Source: Desulfobacterales bacterium
Lineage (GTDB): Bacteria; Desulfobacterota; Desulfobacteria; Desulfobacterales; Desulfolunaceae
Direction: 5' to 3'
Assembly (NCBI GenBank): GCA_022360815.1
Contig: JAKSCC010000294.1
Location: 21,763 to 85,762 of the forward strand
Length of the DNA stretch: 64,000 bases
Position numbers and translations under genes: made by a program. The notes beneath the pieces were generated by a model, which was not told the origin of the DNA, did no database searches, and worked only from the letters and a program-made list of their open reading frames with translations. Below are positions 16,974 through 25,024 of this stretch, piece after piece; the stretch's first letter is position 1; every line of letters starts with the position of its first letter.

Positions 16974-17333
16974 TCAGTGGCCGCCGCACACATGATTCTC
17001 ATCATGCCCACAGGCGTTTTCCCCAGTTTCAAGGGTTTTGGCGAGCCATGCTTTCACCAGAACCTCAGGATCTTCCACGGGCGCTCCGGTCACCACATCA
17101 ATACCACTCTCGTTAAGAAGCATCTGGGCACGACCGCCCATGCCACCGGCAATCACATGAGTGACGCCATTTTCCGCAAGCCATTTGGGCAAAACGCCCG
17201 GCTCATGGGGCGGGGGAACCAGTTTTTCAGTGCCCTTGATCGCACCTTCATCCACAGAAACAAAGGCGAACTCCTGGCAGTGTCCAAAGTGGGCGGTAAG
17301 CTGACCCATGGCCAGAGGAATAGCGATTTTCAT
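16974..17333 (-). CDS. NifX/NifB-like dinitrogenase cofactor-binding domain protein
   Basis: This 119-residue soluble protein has the NifX/NifB C-terminal domain fold used to carry Mo-Fe or Mo-Cu sulfide clusters. Motifs are MKIAIPLAMGQLTAHFGHCQEFAF at the N-terminus and GVTHVIAGGMGGRAQMLLNESGI near residue 65. A His/Cys-rich tail (ENACGHDENHVCGGH) could hold metal. The ATG was preferred over a GTG three codons upstream because AAGGAG lies 8 nt before it. It is last in an operon with another NifX-like protein and two ferredoxin-MinD ATPases. Confidence 0.85.
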   Translation of the reverse strand: MKIAIPLAMGQLTAHFGHCQEFAFVSVDEGAIKGTEKLVPPPHEPGVLPKWLAENGVTHVIAGGMGGRAQMLLNESGIDVVTGAPVEDPEVLVKAWLAKTLETGENACGHDENHVCGGH

Positions 17334-17448
17334 GGTTTTCACTCCTTAATATGCATTTTCATAGGATGAATGCGCAGGCGAAAAGGCCAACCCAATGCAC
17401 CTTCGACGGCATTCACACGTTCAATTGGGATGTTTCCTGTGCCTAAAC

Positions 17449-17811
17449 TTAAATCCAGTGGCCTTCCACATTGGCCCCAGACGCCTCCGCAAGGGAACCC
17501 GCTTTGAACTGCTCCACGGCTTCCCGTGCGGTCCCCTTGGCTCCGGTCACAATGCGCATGCCTGCCCCTTTGACAATACGAAAGGCTTTGGGGCCGCAGT
17601 TGCCCGTAATCAGGGCTTCACTTCCCGTCTCCACCACTGTGCGTCCGGCTTGAATCCCTGCCCCTTGGGCGGCATTGAGATTCTGAGTGTTCTCCACCAC
17701 AGACCAACTCATGGTGTCGGTATCCACCACCAAAAAACAGGCGGCCCGACCGAAACGGGGGTCCATGGGTGCATCAAGATCTGGGGCCGTTGCTGTAACG
17801 GTTACTTTCAT
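17449..17811 (-). CDS. NifX/NifB-like protein, ORP (orange protein) type
   Basis: The 120-residue protein belongs to the same cofactor-binding family. It has DAPMDPRFGRAACFLVVDTD at the N-terminus and SEALITGNCGPKAFRIVKGAGMRIV in the middle. In Desulfovibrio the related orange protein carries an unusual Mo-Cu-Mo sulfide cluster and works with MinD-type ATPases. The neighbours here fit that picture, but cluster identity is inferred. The start is set by AAGGAGAG before ATGAAAGTAACC. Confidence 0.82.
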   Translation of the reverse strand: MKVTVTATAPDLDAPMDPRFGRAACFLVVDTDTMSWSVVENTQNLNAAQGAGIQAGRTVVETGSEALITGNCGPKAFRIVKGAGMRIVTGAKGTAREAVEQFKAGSLAEASGANVEGHWI

Positions 17812-17841
17812 GGCTCTCTCCTTTTTCAAAACGGATGGCCC

Positions 17842-18735
17842 TTAGGGCACCATCTTCATAAACGGGCTGCGTTTTTCATCCATAAATTTCATCACCTGCT
17901 CCCAGACACCTCGAATCGCCTTGGCAGCAGGGCCATCAGAGCAGGTCACCAGAGGCTTTCCAGAAACCATGGCCGAGGTGACCGACTCGTCCACAGGGAT
18001 ATCGCCCAAATGAGTCATCCCCTTCTCTTCGGCCAGGTCCCGAATGCGCTCGGCCATAATGGGATGAATGTCCCAACGGTTGATGGTCACCATGACCGGA
18101 ACATTCAGGAAACGGGCAAGTTCAGCCACTCGATCCAGGTCGTGAAGGCCTGAAAGGGTGGGCTCAGTCACCACCACCACGGCATCGCAGCCTGTGGTGG
18201 CTGAAATCACAGGGCAGCCGATTCCCGGAGGACCGTCCACCAAAATAAGATCCGCCCCTTTGGCCTCGGCTTCGGCCTTGGCCTCTTTTCGAAGCAAAGA
18301 GACCAGGAGCCCGGAGTTCTCTTCGGCAATGCCCAGACGCGCATGGATCATGGGGCCGTTGTCGGTTTTGGAGCGAAACCAGGTGCCGCACACCCTGGGA
18401 ACCATCGTGATGGCTCCTTCTGGACAAAAGTGGGCGCACACCCCGCACCCTTCGCAAGCAATGCGGCTGAGCCTCGGTCCCTTTTCAAGGGCATCAAAAC
18501 GGCATCTTTCAATGCAATCGCCGCAGTGGGAACATGCCTGAATATCGATTTCGGGAAGGGCACCGCCTTCAAAGGGATGCTCCTCCAGTACAGTGTGGGG
18601 GGTGATCATATATAGGTTTGCGGCATCCACATCCCCATCCACCAAAACCCTTTTCTCTGCAAGGGCTGCAAATGAGGCGGTTACCGTGGTTTTTCCGGTG
18701 CCCCCCTTGCCACTTAAGATGGTGATCTCTTTCAT
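17842..18735 (-). CDS. MinD/Mrp-type ATPase with inserted 2[4Fe-4S] ferredoxin domain (second copy)
   Basis: This 297-residue cytoplasmic P-loop protein opens with the deviant Walker A motif ILSGKGGTGKTT. Around residues 64-115 an inserted bacterial ferredoxin domain has two CxxCxxC...C sets (CSHCGDCIERC and CEGCGVCAHFC). ILVDGPPGIGCPV is the switch II region. Proteins of this type are thought to couple ATP hydrolysis to Fe-S or heterometal cluster handling. It overlaps the preceding ATPase by 4 nt (ATGA), so expression is coupled. Confidence 0.88.
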   Translation of the reverse strand: MKEITILSGKGGTGKTTVTASFAALAEKRVLVDGDVDAANLYMITPHTVLEEHPFEGGALPEIDIQACSHCGDCIERCRFDALEKGPRLSRIACEGCGVCAHFCPEGAITMVPRVCGTWFRSKTDNGPMIHARLGIAEENSGLLVSLLRKEAKAEAEAKGADLILVDGPPGIGCPVISATTGCDAVVVVTEPTLSGLHDLDRVAELARFLNVPVMVTINRWDIHPIMAERIRDLAEEKGMTHLGDIPVDESVTSAMVSGKPLVTCSDGPAAKAIRGVWEQVMKFMDEKRSPFMKMVP

Positions 18736-19583
18736 GCTCGCTCTCCTTCACTCGCCTTTTCGGTAATGCGCTCTGCCATTTTGGAGAAGGCCTCCTTCAT
18801 TTCAGGCATCGCCTCCACCAGAAGCCGCCCTCGAGCATAGTACTCGGCCACTTTGCGGCTGTAGGGAATGGAGAGGAGAATCTCGATGCCCTCCTCTTCG
18901 GCGTAACGCACCACCCGATCGTCTCCGGAGTCGGCCCGGTTGATCACAATGCCAAAAGGAAGCCCCATGGCCCGAGTGGCCTCTACGGCCAACTTCAAGT
19001 CGTTAAGACCAAAAGGAGTGGGCTCGGTAACCAGCACCACATAATGGGTTCCGCTCATGGCGGCAATCACCGGACAGGAGGTCCCCGGAGGGGCATCCAC
19101 AATCACCAGATCACGCCCTTCAGCCGCCTCTTTCACACGATCGATCAAAGGCGGACTCATGGCCTCACCCACTTGAAGGCGACCGGAAATCAGTTCAATC
19201 CCCTCACAGATACCAAACTCCACCTCGCCCAACTGGCGGCTCCCTTCCGAAAGAGCCCCCGAGGGACAAACCATCACGCATCCACCACAACTGTGGCACA
19301 TGCGAGGAAAGGTGTAGAGCTCTCCTGCCACCAAAGTGATGGCGGAAAAATGACACATCTCGCTGCAGGCCCCGCAACTCACACAGAGCTCGGTATCCAC
19401 CTCCGGTACCATGGTGGTCACCGGACGTGTGGTGATGTTTGCCGGTTTCATAAAAAGATGGGCGTTGGGCTCTTCCACATCGCAGTCGAGCAGGGTCGTT
19501 CCCTGACCAACGGCCACGGCGAGGTTGGTGGCCACCGTGGTTTTACCGGTGCCCCCTTTGCCGCTTGCTACCGTAATCAACAT
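18732..19583 (-). CDS. MinD/Mrp-type ATPase with inserted 2[4Fe-4S] ferredoxin domain (first copy)
   Basis: The 283-residue paralogue of the next gene shares the same layout: Walker A ITVASGKGGTGKTT at the start, a ferredoxin insertion (CVSCGACSEMC and CHSCGGCVMVC, about residues 67-108), and VIVDAPPGTSCPV. Twin ATPases of this kind occur next to orange-protein genes in Desulfovibrio (orp gene region). The pair may act as a heterodimer, which is inference from their coupling and similarity. Confidence 0.88.
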   Translation of the reverse strand: MLITVASGKGGTGKTTVATNLAVAVGQGTTLLDCDVEEPNAHLFMKPANITTRPVTTMVPEVDTELCVSCGACSEMCHFSAITLVAGELYTFPRMCHSCGGCVMVCPSGALSEGSRQLGEVEFGICEGIELISGRLQVGEAMSPPLIDRVKEAAEGRDLVIVDAPPGTSCPVIAAMSGTHYVVLVTEPTPFGLNDLKLAVEATRAMGLPFGIVINRADSGDDRVVRYAEEEGIEILLSIPYSRKVAEYYARGRLLVEAMPEMKEAFSKMAERITEKASEGERA

Positions 19584-19613
19584 ATCAACACTCCCCCGCT
19601 TTGCTGCGGGTGA

Positions 19614-20054
19614 TCACTTGTCGGAGACAGGGCCCTCATCGGTATCCCACACCCTGTGGAATCGATCGCTGTCGCAGCCGGGGCACCCGGCGGGTCGTCC
19701 TGTTCCGTATGGTTCTTCCCACCTCTTGCCACAACCTGAGCAGGCAAAAAGGCGAAGTTCCTCCATAATCCGATAGTTGCCCCCTTCCACCTTCAGAGCC
19801 TTGGCGTTGACCAGGGCATCGGCCACTTTTCGCCGCGCCTGCCGAACAATGCGCCCCAAGGTGGCCCGCGAGACGTTCATCCGTCTTCCCGCCTCTTCGT
19901 GAGAGAGCTGCTCCAGATCACAGAGCCTGAAAGCCTCCAGTTCGTCCACCGACAGCTGGGTCTCTTCCAGTTTCCGCAAGGGGATACCTCCGGGCTTGAA
20001 ATAGCTGAGACCGGTGGGAACTCCCACCACGCGTTCTTTTTTTGGACGTACCAT
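19614..20054 (-). CDS. DUF134 family DNA-binding protein with C-terminal zinc ribbon
   Basis: This 146-residue protein starts with MVRPKKERVVGVPTGLSYFKP and ELEAFRLCDLEQLSHEEAGRRMNVSRATLGRIVRQARRK, the sigma-70 region 4-like helix-turn-helix of DUF134 (about residues 35-80). A Cys4 ribbon follows (CSGCGKRW...GCPGCDSD, about 112-132). DUF134 genes are commonly neighbours of NifX/MinD-type genes. It leads the operon and is likely its local regulator. A perfect 20-bp palindrome lies just upstream. Confidence 0.85.
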   Translation of the reverse strand: MVRPKKERVVGVPTGLSYFKPGGIPLRKLEETQLSVDELEAFRLCDLEQLSHEEAGRRMNVSRATLGRIVRQARRKVADALVNAKALKVEGGNYRIMEELRLFACSGCGKRWEEPYGTGRPAGCPGCDSDRFHRVWDTDEGPVSDK

Positions 20055-20071
20055 GGATTCTCCTTAATCTA

Positions 20072-20091
20072 TTATGAGCATATGCTCATAA
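20072..20091. promoter_or_regulatory. Perfect 20-bp palindrome, candidate DUF134 operator
   Basis: TTATGAGCATATGCTCATAA is identical on both strands. It sits 18-37 bp before the DUF134 start codon and spans the predicted transcription start, given TTGACA at 20120-20125 and TACAAC at 20096-20101 (minus strand, 18-bp spacer). That position suits repression. Confidence 0.7.
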
Positions 20092-20095
20092 ATGG

Positions 20096-20125
20096 GTTGT
20101 AGGCCAAGGGCCAATTCTCTGTCAA
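20096..20125 (-). promoter_or_regulatory. Sigma-70-like promoter of the DUF134/ATPase/NifX operon
   Basis: On the minus strand TTGACA and TACAAC are separated by 18 bp and lie just upstream of the palindrome and DUF134 gene. Confidence 0.5.
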
Positions 20126-20309
20126 TCTTTTTTTTGACTCTTCTGGAAAACTTTCTCCCAACATCGCCTCTCATTGCAGTGCAGAAGATAAAAGCCGAAA
20201 GACTATAGAAATTCCTCCAACGGTATCACAGCCCCTATCAGGTAGAGAGAGGAACAAAAAAGCCCCTCTGCCGCTTTTTCGAGCAGGGGGGCTGTGCTAC
20301 ACTGTTTCA

Positions 20310-21092
20310 ATGGATGAAACCTACAGACAAATACGAATGCGTGCCAGGGAGATTCTCAAAGAGATGCCAGAACCTCTCTTTTACAGCAAACAAAAAGAGG
20401 CTGTGGCGTTTTCTCGTCTTCTTTTCAAGGAGAGCAAGCCTGTTCAGGTGCTGATTCACCATCTGGAGAGTGAATTTGAAGAGGATTTTGGACACGGCTT
20501 CTTCCACTCAGAGAAAGTGGCTGTCGAGGCTGGTGCCATTGTCCATATTGAAAGAGGGAAAAACTCAAAAACAGAAGAGATCGTCTTCAAAGCCCATGTG
20601 GCAGGCCTTCTTCATGACACCATGCGCAAGCATCCCGATCACGCCGAAAAAGGGGCCTGCTATGCCGAAGAGCTGCTGCCGGGCTTTGCCTTTTCACTTG
20701 AGACGGTTCAGGAGATTGCCTATGCCATTCGCCTTCATGAGGCGTTTAAAACGTGCACCATCACCCCGCCTTCTGGCAAAGATGCACCACTCCTTTCAAA
20801 GGCTCTTTACGATGCCGATAAATTTCGCTGGGGGCCGGATAACTTCTCCCACACAGTCTGGGACATGGTTTCCTACGCAAAAATCCCCCTGCCCCTTTTC
20901 ATGAGCCACTACCCCAAAGGTCTTAAAGGGATCGAAAAGATCAAAGAGACCTTTCGAACCCCCACTGGAAAACTCTACGGCCCCGACTTTATTCGCATCG
21001 GTCTTGCCGTTGGGCAGAAACTTCACACCGTGATTCTTGAAGAATTTTCGCCCACATGCCGAGGCATGGCCTCTTTTCCACCAGCCCCTTAA
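20310..21092 (+). CDS. HD-domain phosphohydrolase-like protein
   Basis: This 260-residue cytoplasmic protein has metal ligands in the HD-superfamily pattern: GFFHSEKVAVEAG (about 67), AGLLHDTMR with the HD pair (about 106), HPDHAEKGA (about 117), and LYDADKFRWG (about 170). HD proteins hydrolyse phosphate esters or nucleotides, but the substrate here is unknown. It overlaps the convergent Crp/Fnr gene by 4 bp at its 3' end. No clear ribosome site precedes the ATG. Confidence 0.7.
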   Translation: MDETYRQIRMRAREILKEMPEPLFYSKQKEAVAFSRLLFKESKPVQVLIHHLESEFEEDFGHGFFHSEKVAVEAGAIVHIERGKNSKTEEIVFKAHVAGLLHDTMRKHPDHAEKGACYAEELLPGFAFSLETVQEIAYAIRLHEAFKTCTITPPSGKDAPLLSKALYDADKFRWGPDNFSHTVWDMVSYAKIPLPLFMSHYPKGLKGIEKIKETFRTPTGKLYGPDFIRIGLAVGQKLHTVILEEFSPTCRGMASFPPAP

Positions 21093-21790
21093 AAATCGAT
21101 GTTTTCACACAAAGCTTCCAGGGCTTCCCGCTCAAAAACCGTGGTCACCTTTCCATTCTCCATTTCAATGATGCCGTCGTCTTCAAACTTTTTCAAAACC
21201 CGGTTCACACTCTCGCGGGTCGCTCCCACCATCTTGGCCAGCTCTCTCTGTTTAAAGGAGAGATCCAGGGTAATGGAGCCGTCAGGTGATTCTTTGGCCG
21301 CATACTCACACAGCTCCAAAAGGCGTCTTGCCAACCTGTTTTTGATGGGAAAAAAGCAGAGATCCTCCACCAGATCGTCGGTTTTGCGTACCATGGAGGA
21401 GAGATCGCACAAGAGGGTTTGAAGTGCCTCTTCATCTTCCTGAAGAACATGAATAAAGTCACTTCGTTTTAAAACCAAAAGCCTGCTGTCGGAGACCGCC
21501 ACAGCATCGGCACTTCGGGTTTTGCCATCAAACATGGACATGGTACCGAAAAATTCCGGTGCTCTTAGCACCGTCAGAATAACCTCATCGCCTTCGCTTG
21601 AGGGAAGCACAATTTTAATGGTACCGCTCTCAATAATGTACATCTCATTGCCGTCATCGCCTTTACGAAACAGGGCTTCGCCAGCCTTCAGGATCTGGGG
21701 ACGAATGGTATCGGCAATACGCTTTAAGCTGGAGGCGTCCAGCGAACGAAGCAACGGAATGGTCGGCAACAGGTCGTGTGTGAGATCCAT
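21089..21790 (-). CDS. Crp/Fnr family transcriptional regulator
   Basis: The 233-residue protein has an N-terminal cyclic-nucleotide-binding fold (about 10-125, with GEALFRKGDDGNEMYIIESGTIKIVL) and a C-terminal winged helix (FKQRELAKMVGATRESVNRVLKKFEDDG, about 170-200). I see no N-terminal Fnr-type Cys cluster, so an oxygen-labile Fe-S sensor is unlikely. Effectors could be cAMP or another small ligand. It is downstream of minCDE on the same strand, 22 bp after minE. Confidence 0.88.
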   Translation of the reverse strand: MDLTHDLLPTIPLLRSLDASSLKRIADTIRPQILKAGEALFRKGDDGNEMYIIESGTIKIVLPSSEGDEVILTVLRAPEFFGTMSMFDGKTRSADAVAVSDSRLLVLKRSDFIHVLQEDEEALQTLLCDLSSMVRKTDDLVEDLCFFPIKNRLARRLLELCEYAAKESPDGSITLDLSFKQRELAKMVGATRESVNRVLKKFEDDGIIEMENGKVTTVFEREALEALCENIDF

Positions 21791-21812
21791 GGTCTCCTCA
21801 TCAAAAAAGGCC

Positions 21813-22079
21813 CTATTTACGCAGGGCCGACAGAATGGGGGTGTTCATCACAAGGGCTGAATAGTCATCGGTTTTGTCAATATCCAGCGTAAACCCACTC
21901 CTGTCAATCTCAAAATAACGGGTGATCACTTCAAGGATATCCGTTTTCATATTCTCCAGAATCTCATCGGAGACCTCCAGACTGTCACAAACAAGGGCCA
22001 CTTTCAGACGTCTCCTGGCCACATCACTGCTGGAAGGTGCCCCCTTGCCCGTCATCTTCTGCAACAGATTGTTCAACAT
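21813..22079 (-). CDS. minE: Cell division topological specificity factor MinE
   Basis: This 88-residue protein, the standard MinE length, has the anti-MinCD region with ARRRLKVALVCDSLEV and the dimerisation part (ITRYFEIDRSGFTLDID). MinE stimulates MinD ATPase and keeps the MinCD division inhibitor off midcell. It lies 9 bp after minD in the order C-D-E. Confidence 0.92.
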   Translation of the reverse strand: MLNNLLQKMTGKGAPSSSDVARRRLKVALVCDSLEVSDEILENMKTDILEVITRYFEIDRSGFTLDIDKTDDYSALVMNTPILSALRK

Positions 22080-22088
22080 GCTCTTCTC

Positions 22089-22886
22089 CTATCTGGAAAG
22101 GCCAAGCTTGCGCCCCATGCGTTTAAAAAAACCGCTGTCCACCCTCGGCACTTCGATGGGCAGCTCATTGCCCTCAATACGCGCAGCAATGCGGCCAAAC
22201 GCCTTGCCAGCACTGGAGTCTTTCTGAAGCACCAGAGGCACACCGGTGTTGGTGGAGACGATCACCTGCTCATCCATCTCCACCAGTCCCAAAAGATCAA
22301 TAGAGAGCACATCCACCACATCTTCATGGCTCAGCATATCCCCATTTTCCACCATTTGAGGCATAATGCGGTTCACCACCAGCTTTGGTGCAATCTCCCG
22401 AGCCAAAAGGAGCCCAATAATGCGATCGGCATCCCGAATGGAGGAGACCTCCGGGGTGCAAACCACCACCGCTTCATCTGCTGCTGCCACAGCGTTCTGG
22501 AACCCCTGCTCAATGCCTGCCGGACAATCCACCAAAATGTAATCATACTCACTGCGGATCATCTCAATAAAGGCCTTGACCTCGGAAGCATCCATGGCAT
22601 TTTTGGTATCACTCTGGGAGGCGGGAATCAGAAAAAGGTTTTCGATGCGACGATCCTTAATCGCCGCCTGAGACGGCTTGCACTTTCCCTTTACCGCATC
22701 CACCACATTAAAAACAATGCGATTTTCAAGACCCATCACCACATCCAGGTTGCGCAGACCAATATCCATATCCACCACAGCCACCCTGCTTCCGCTTACA
22801 GCCAAGGCCGCACCAATGGAAGCCGTTGCCGTGGTCTTTCCAACCCCGCCCTTTCCCGATGTGATGACAATAACGTTGCCTTTCAC
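22089..22886 (-). CDS. minD: Septum site-determining ATPase MinD
   Basis: The 265-residue ATPase recruits MinC to the membrane and oscillates with MinE. It has deviant Walker A TSGKGGVGKTT, DMDIGLRNLD and DYILVDCPAGIEQGFQNA, and a C-terminal amphipathic membrane-targeting helix (FFKRMGRKLGLSR). The start chosen is the GTG before KGNVIVITSGKGG, with AAGGAG about 10 nt upstream and the length matching other MinD proteins. In-frame GTGs at 22895 and 22943 would give 3 or 19 more residues. Confidence 0.93.
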   Translation of the reverse strand: MKGNVIVITSGKGGVGKTTATASIGAALAVSGSRVAVVDMDIGLRNLDVVMGLENRIVFNVVDAVKGKCKPSQAAIKDRRIENLFLIPASQSDTKNAMDASEVKAFIEMIRSEYDYILVDCPAGIEQGFQNAVAAADEAVVVCTPEVSSIRDADRIIGLLLAREIAPKLVVNRIMPQMVENGDMLSHEDVVDVLSIDLLGLVEMDEQVIVSTNTGVPLVLQKDSSAGKAFGRIAARIEGNELPIEVPRVDSGFFKRMGRKLGLSR

Positions 22887-23013
22887 CTCTGCCACACTCC
22901 TTTCGCTTCTCTTGCTCTCTGTTTTATTCGGTCTTACCTGCACCTGTTCAAACCCTTATGCTTTGCTTCAAAAAAAGCGACCCGCCAAAGGCGAGCTGAA
23001 TGGCTGCAAAAGT

Positions 23014-23709
23014 TCAAACCCGCCACTTCAGGACCGGCTGTTTTGCAAAGGGATTCTCCTTCAAATAGTCAGCCACCCTCAGCTCTTCCCCCTGAAGCTG
23101 GACAAAAGAGGGCGTATCGCCGGTGGTTGTCACCCGCCCGCTTACTGATCCAATCTCAAGCTGCATGGGCCGAAAATCAAGGGCCATCACAATGGAACTC
23201 TTGTCAGACGGTGAACCTGCTCGAGCCATACCCCGTAAACTTCCCATTACATAGATATCACCGCCAGCCACCACTTCGCCTCCGGGGTTTACATCCCCTA
23301 AAATCAAGAGATGGCGCTCTGCCATAATCCGCTGCCCCGAGCGCACCCTTCCGGTAAGCACCCGAGTGTCAGGGTCCAATAAGCCTGTCCCCTCCACCTC
23401 ACAGGAGTCACCACCAGAGTCCGGCGGTTCACCAAAGGGGAGTACCCCTGAAACAGAGAAACGCTCTTCAAGAAGGGGGGCCAGACGATCGGCCCAAAGA
23501 CAGGAAGTCTCCCAACTTCCTGTATCCACCTGAACCAGTGCCCCCGTAGCAAGATTTCTTAGCTGCCTGAATATCCGCATGGAGAGTTTGGTCACCTGCT
23601 CCTCGGAAGAACCAGGGTCCACCCACAAAAGAAAACCGTCTCCATAGCCCTTGATCTTCACAGCCGGGCCGGCTGCTTTTGCCTCAAACCCCACGCGCAC
23701 TCCTTGCAT
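23014..23709 (-). CDS. minC: Septum site-determining protein MinC
   Basis: This 231-residue division inhibitor has an N-terminal FtsZ-interaction domain (about 1-105) and a C-terminal beta-helix (about 118-228: TRVLTGRVRSGQRIMAERHLLILGDVNPGGEVVAGGDI...MGSLRGMARAG). That C-terminal series of Gly-rich turns is diagnostic of MinC. It is first in the minC-minD-minE-crp series, with about 120 bp before minD. Confidence 0.93.
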   Translation of the reverse strand: MQGVRVGFEAKAAGPAVKIKGYGDGFLLWVDPGSSEEQVTKLSMRIFRQLRNLATGALVQVDTGSWETSCLWADRLAPLLEERFSVSGVLPFGEPPDSGGDSCEVEGTGLLDPDTRVLTGRVRSGQRIMAERHLLILGDVNPGGEVVAGGDIYVMGSLRGMARAGSPSDKSSIVMALDFRPMQLEIGSVSGRVTTTGDTPSFVQLQGEELRVADYLKENPFAKQPVLKWRV

Positions 23710-23838
23710 CTTTTCAAAATTCAGTCATCAATCCACATCACCATAAGTGACCTATGCAAAGGGGTCAAGGCATGCTCAAAAACCGTCACACTCAAAAAAG
23801 GTTTTACAAAGAGCCTCTTCCCCCACGGACTTCACCCA

Positions 23839-24975
23839 TCACAGGTAGACGCGAGGAACCCGAGACGTAATCAAGCAGGTCACCTCATAGTTGATGGTGC
23901 CTGCAACCCGAGCGATCTCTTCGACCGAAACCCTCTCCCTGCCATCCTCACCCAGAATCACCACCTCATCACCGGCTTTCACGTTCTCAATTCCTGTCAC
24001 ATCAATCATGGTCATGTCCATGCAAACCCGCCCCACGATGGGCGCACTCTGCCCTTTAACCACCATACGTCCCAACCCGGAAAGGCGACGAGGGTATCCG
24101 TCACCATACCCGCAGGACACCGTGGCTATGGTACACGGCTCTGTCGCCGTCCAGGTGGCACCGTAACTGACGCTCTGGCCCGCCTGAAGGGTTTTGACAT
24201 GCACAATGGTTCCCTTAAGAGAGAGTGCTGCCCGCAGCCCATGGAGGGCAACGGGAACCTCGTCCGAAGGGTTCATTCCGTAAAGTGAAATTCCGGCACG
24301 CACCATTCCAAGCTTGAGGTGGGGCAGGGTAAAAAGAGAAGCGGAGTTGGCACCGTGGCAAAGGGAAAAGTGGCACCCCAACGATTCCAACGCGTCAAGG
24401 GTCTTTAAAAAAAGGTCGGCTTGCAGGCGTGCCGAGGTAAGGTCAGCCTCATCGGCTGTGGCAATGTGGGTAAAAATACCTTCAGGGCAAAGGGCTGGAA
24501 GGTGGTAGGCCTCGCACACCGCTGAGGTGCAGGCAGGATTTCGAACATCAAAGCCCAGACGCCCCATGCCCGTATCCAGTTTGAAATGACAGAGAAGCTC
24601 TCCTTGATACTGCTGGGCTGCGGCACTGAGCTCTTTGGCATGGGTTTCGCTTGCAATGGTCTGCCGAATACGGTGCTGAATAAGCTCCGGAACCCTCGAA
24701 GCCGGGGTAACCCCCAATATAAGGATAGGGGCCTCAATGCCCGCCCTTCTCAAGGCCAAAGCCTCACAAAGACGCGCCACGGCCAACCACGTGGCCCCGT
24801 TTTTCAGGCTCGTTTTCGCGACCTCGACGGCCCCATGGCCGTATCCATCGGCCTTAACCACGGCCATAAGATGAGCCTCTCCGGCATGACTTTTTAAAAT
24901 CCGCGTGTTTTCAGCAATGCATGCGAGATCAATCTCTGCGCGGATGGGTTCATCACTACCAGTTGACCGTCTCAT
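23839..24975 (-). CDS. alr: Alanine racemase
   Basis: This 378-residue PLP enzyme interconverts L- and D-alanine for peptidoglycan. The PLP lysine is in AVVKADGYGHGA (about residue 40). The second catalytic base Tyr is in VSYGATW (about 270), and CGYGDGYPR and VGRVCMDMTMIDVT follow. The start was set at the ATG preceded by GGAGGGG; the open frame extends 27 codons upstream into the end of nrdG. It lies downstream of nrdG on the same strand. Confidence 0.94.
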   Translation of the reverse strand: MRRSTGSDEPIRAEIDLACIAENTRILKSHAGEAHLMAVVKADGYGHGAVEVAKTSLKNGATWLAVARLCEALALRRAGIEAPILILGVTPASRVPELIQHRIRQTIASETHAKELSAAAQQYQGELLCHFKLDTGMGRLGFDVRNPACTSAVCEAYHLPALCPEGIFTHIATADEADLTSARLQADLFLKTLDALESLGCHFSLCHGANSASLFTLPHLKLGMVRAGISLYGMNPSDEVPVALHGLRAALSLKGTIVHVKTLQAGQSVSYGATWTATEPCTIATVSCGYGDGYPRRLSGLGRMVVKGQSAPIVGRVCMDMTMIDVTGIENVKAGDEVVILGEDGRERVSVEEIARVAGTINYEVTCLITSRVPRVYL

Positions 24976-25024
24976 CGTCCCCTCCATGTTCATGGAACAA
25001 CTCTGGCAAAAAGGCGTTCCAAAC

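Noticed and set aside
17395..18153. Plus-strand 252-codon open frame over the NifX and ATPase genes
   Set aside because: His/Gly/Arg-rich antisense shadow of two well-supported minus-strand genes.
20814..20821. GCCGATAA, a FliA -10 match
   Set aside because: It lies inside the HD-domain coding sequence (Asp-Ala-Asp-Lys codons) and has no gene start downstream.
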